From assembly GCA_003513895.1 (NCBI GenBank), contig DOSU01000019.1, forward strand, positions 6,051 to 13,177: a stretch of DNA of 7,127 nucleotides, given 5' to 3'. This document shows, piece after piece, positions 7,107 to 7,127 of the stretch (position 1 is the first letter of the stretch; each line of letters begins with the position of its first letter). A program made the translations under genes and the position numbers. The notes below the pieces were generated by a model, which was not told the DNA's origin, made no database searches, and saw only the letters and a program-made list of their open reading frames with translations. Source of the DNA: Rikenellaceae bacterium (lineage in GTDB: Bacteria > Bacteroidota > Bacteroidia > Bacteroidales > UBA932).

Positions 7107-7127
7107 TATGTATAAAAAAAGAGGCTG
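7094..7127. repeat. Repeated GGCTG motif at the right edge
   Basis: The plus strand shows GGGGCTGTCC at 7094-7103 and GAGGCTG at 7121-7127, a direct repeat with a period of 27 bases (6 of 7 bases agree) that is cut by the window edge. The bases between are AT-rich, including a run of seven A. Termini of the form G(G/A)GGCTGTC recur at ends of some insertion sequences in Bacteroidota, so this could be an element border or a repeat remnant. Nothing coding is visible here, and the evidence is only these short motifs. Confidence 0.25.

Overview
The window reads as an ordinary chromosomal segment of a low-GC member of the Bacteroidota, most likely Bacteroidales. Three things point there. The intergenic sites match the Bacteroidota sigma promoter (TTTG, 19 bases, TAnnTTTG). 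The leaders before start codons are A-rich with little or no Shine-Dalgarno pairing. The gene set includes a signal-peptide-bearing tricorn-type peptidase and a PheS with paired CxxC motifs. The phylum call is an inference; I cannot name a genus.

Everything lies on the minus strand, so the biological order runs from the right edge to the left: yraN, manC, arcA, a tricorn-like S41 peptidase, pheS, then tRNA-Gly(GCC). The five protein genes are separated by only 18, 8, 19 and 16 bases, which suggests a single transcription unit. A promoter-like site lies just upstream of yraN, and a possible internal promoter overlaps the end of the peptidase gene ahead of pheS. A weak hairpin followed by T-runs ends the unit after pheS. 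The tRNA has its own well-formed promoter, whose -33 box sits inside the T-run of that terminator. There is no gene-free stretch longer than about 70 bases.

The products are mostly housekeeping or metabolic: a YraN-family nuclease-fold protein, GDP-mannose synthesis (ManC), cytoplasmic arginine catabolism (arginine deiminase), an exported giant peptidase of the tricorn family, and the alpha subunit of phenylalanyl-tRNA synthetase. A loose functional link can be imagined: an exported peptidase releasing peptides whose arginine then feeds arginine deiminase. The sequence itself shows only co-orientation and tight spacing.

I see no CRISPR array, no complete mobile element, no defence system and no broken gene. 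The items most worth a second look are the exported tricorn peptidase beside a lone arginine deiminase, the overlapping terminator and promoter at the tRNA, an A-C mismatch in the tRNA acceptor stem, and a repeated GGCTG-containing motif at the right edge that might be the border of an insertion element.
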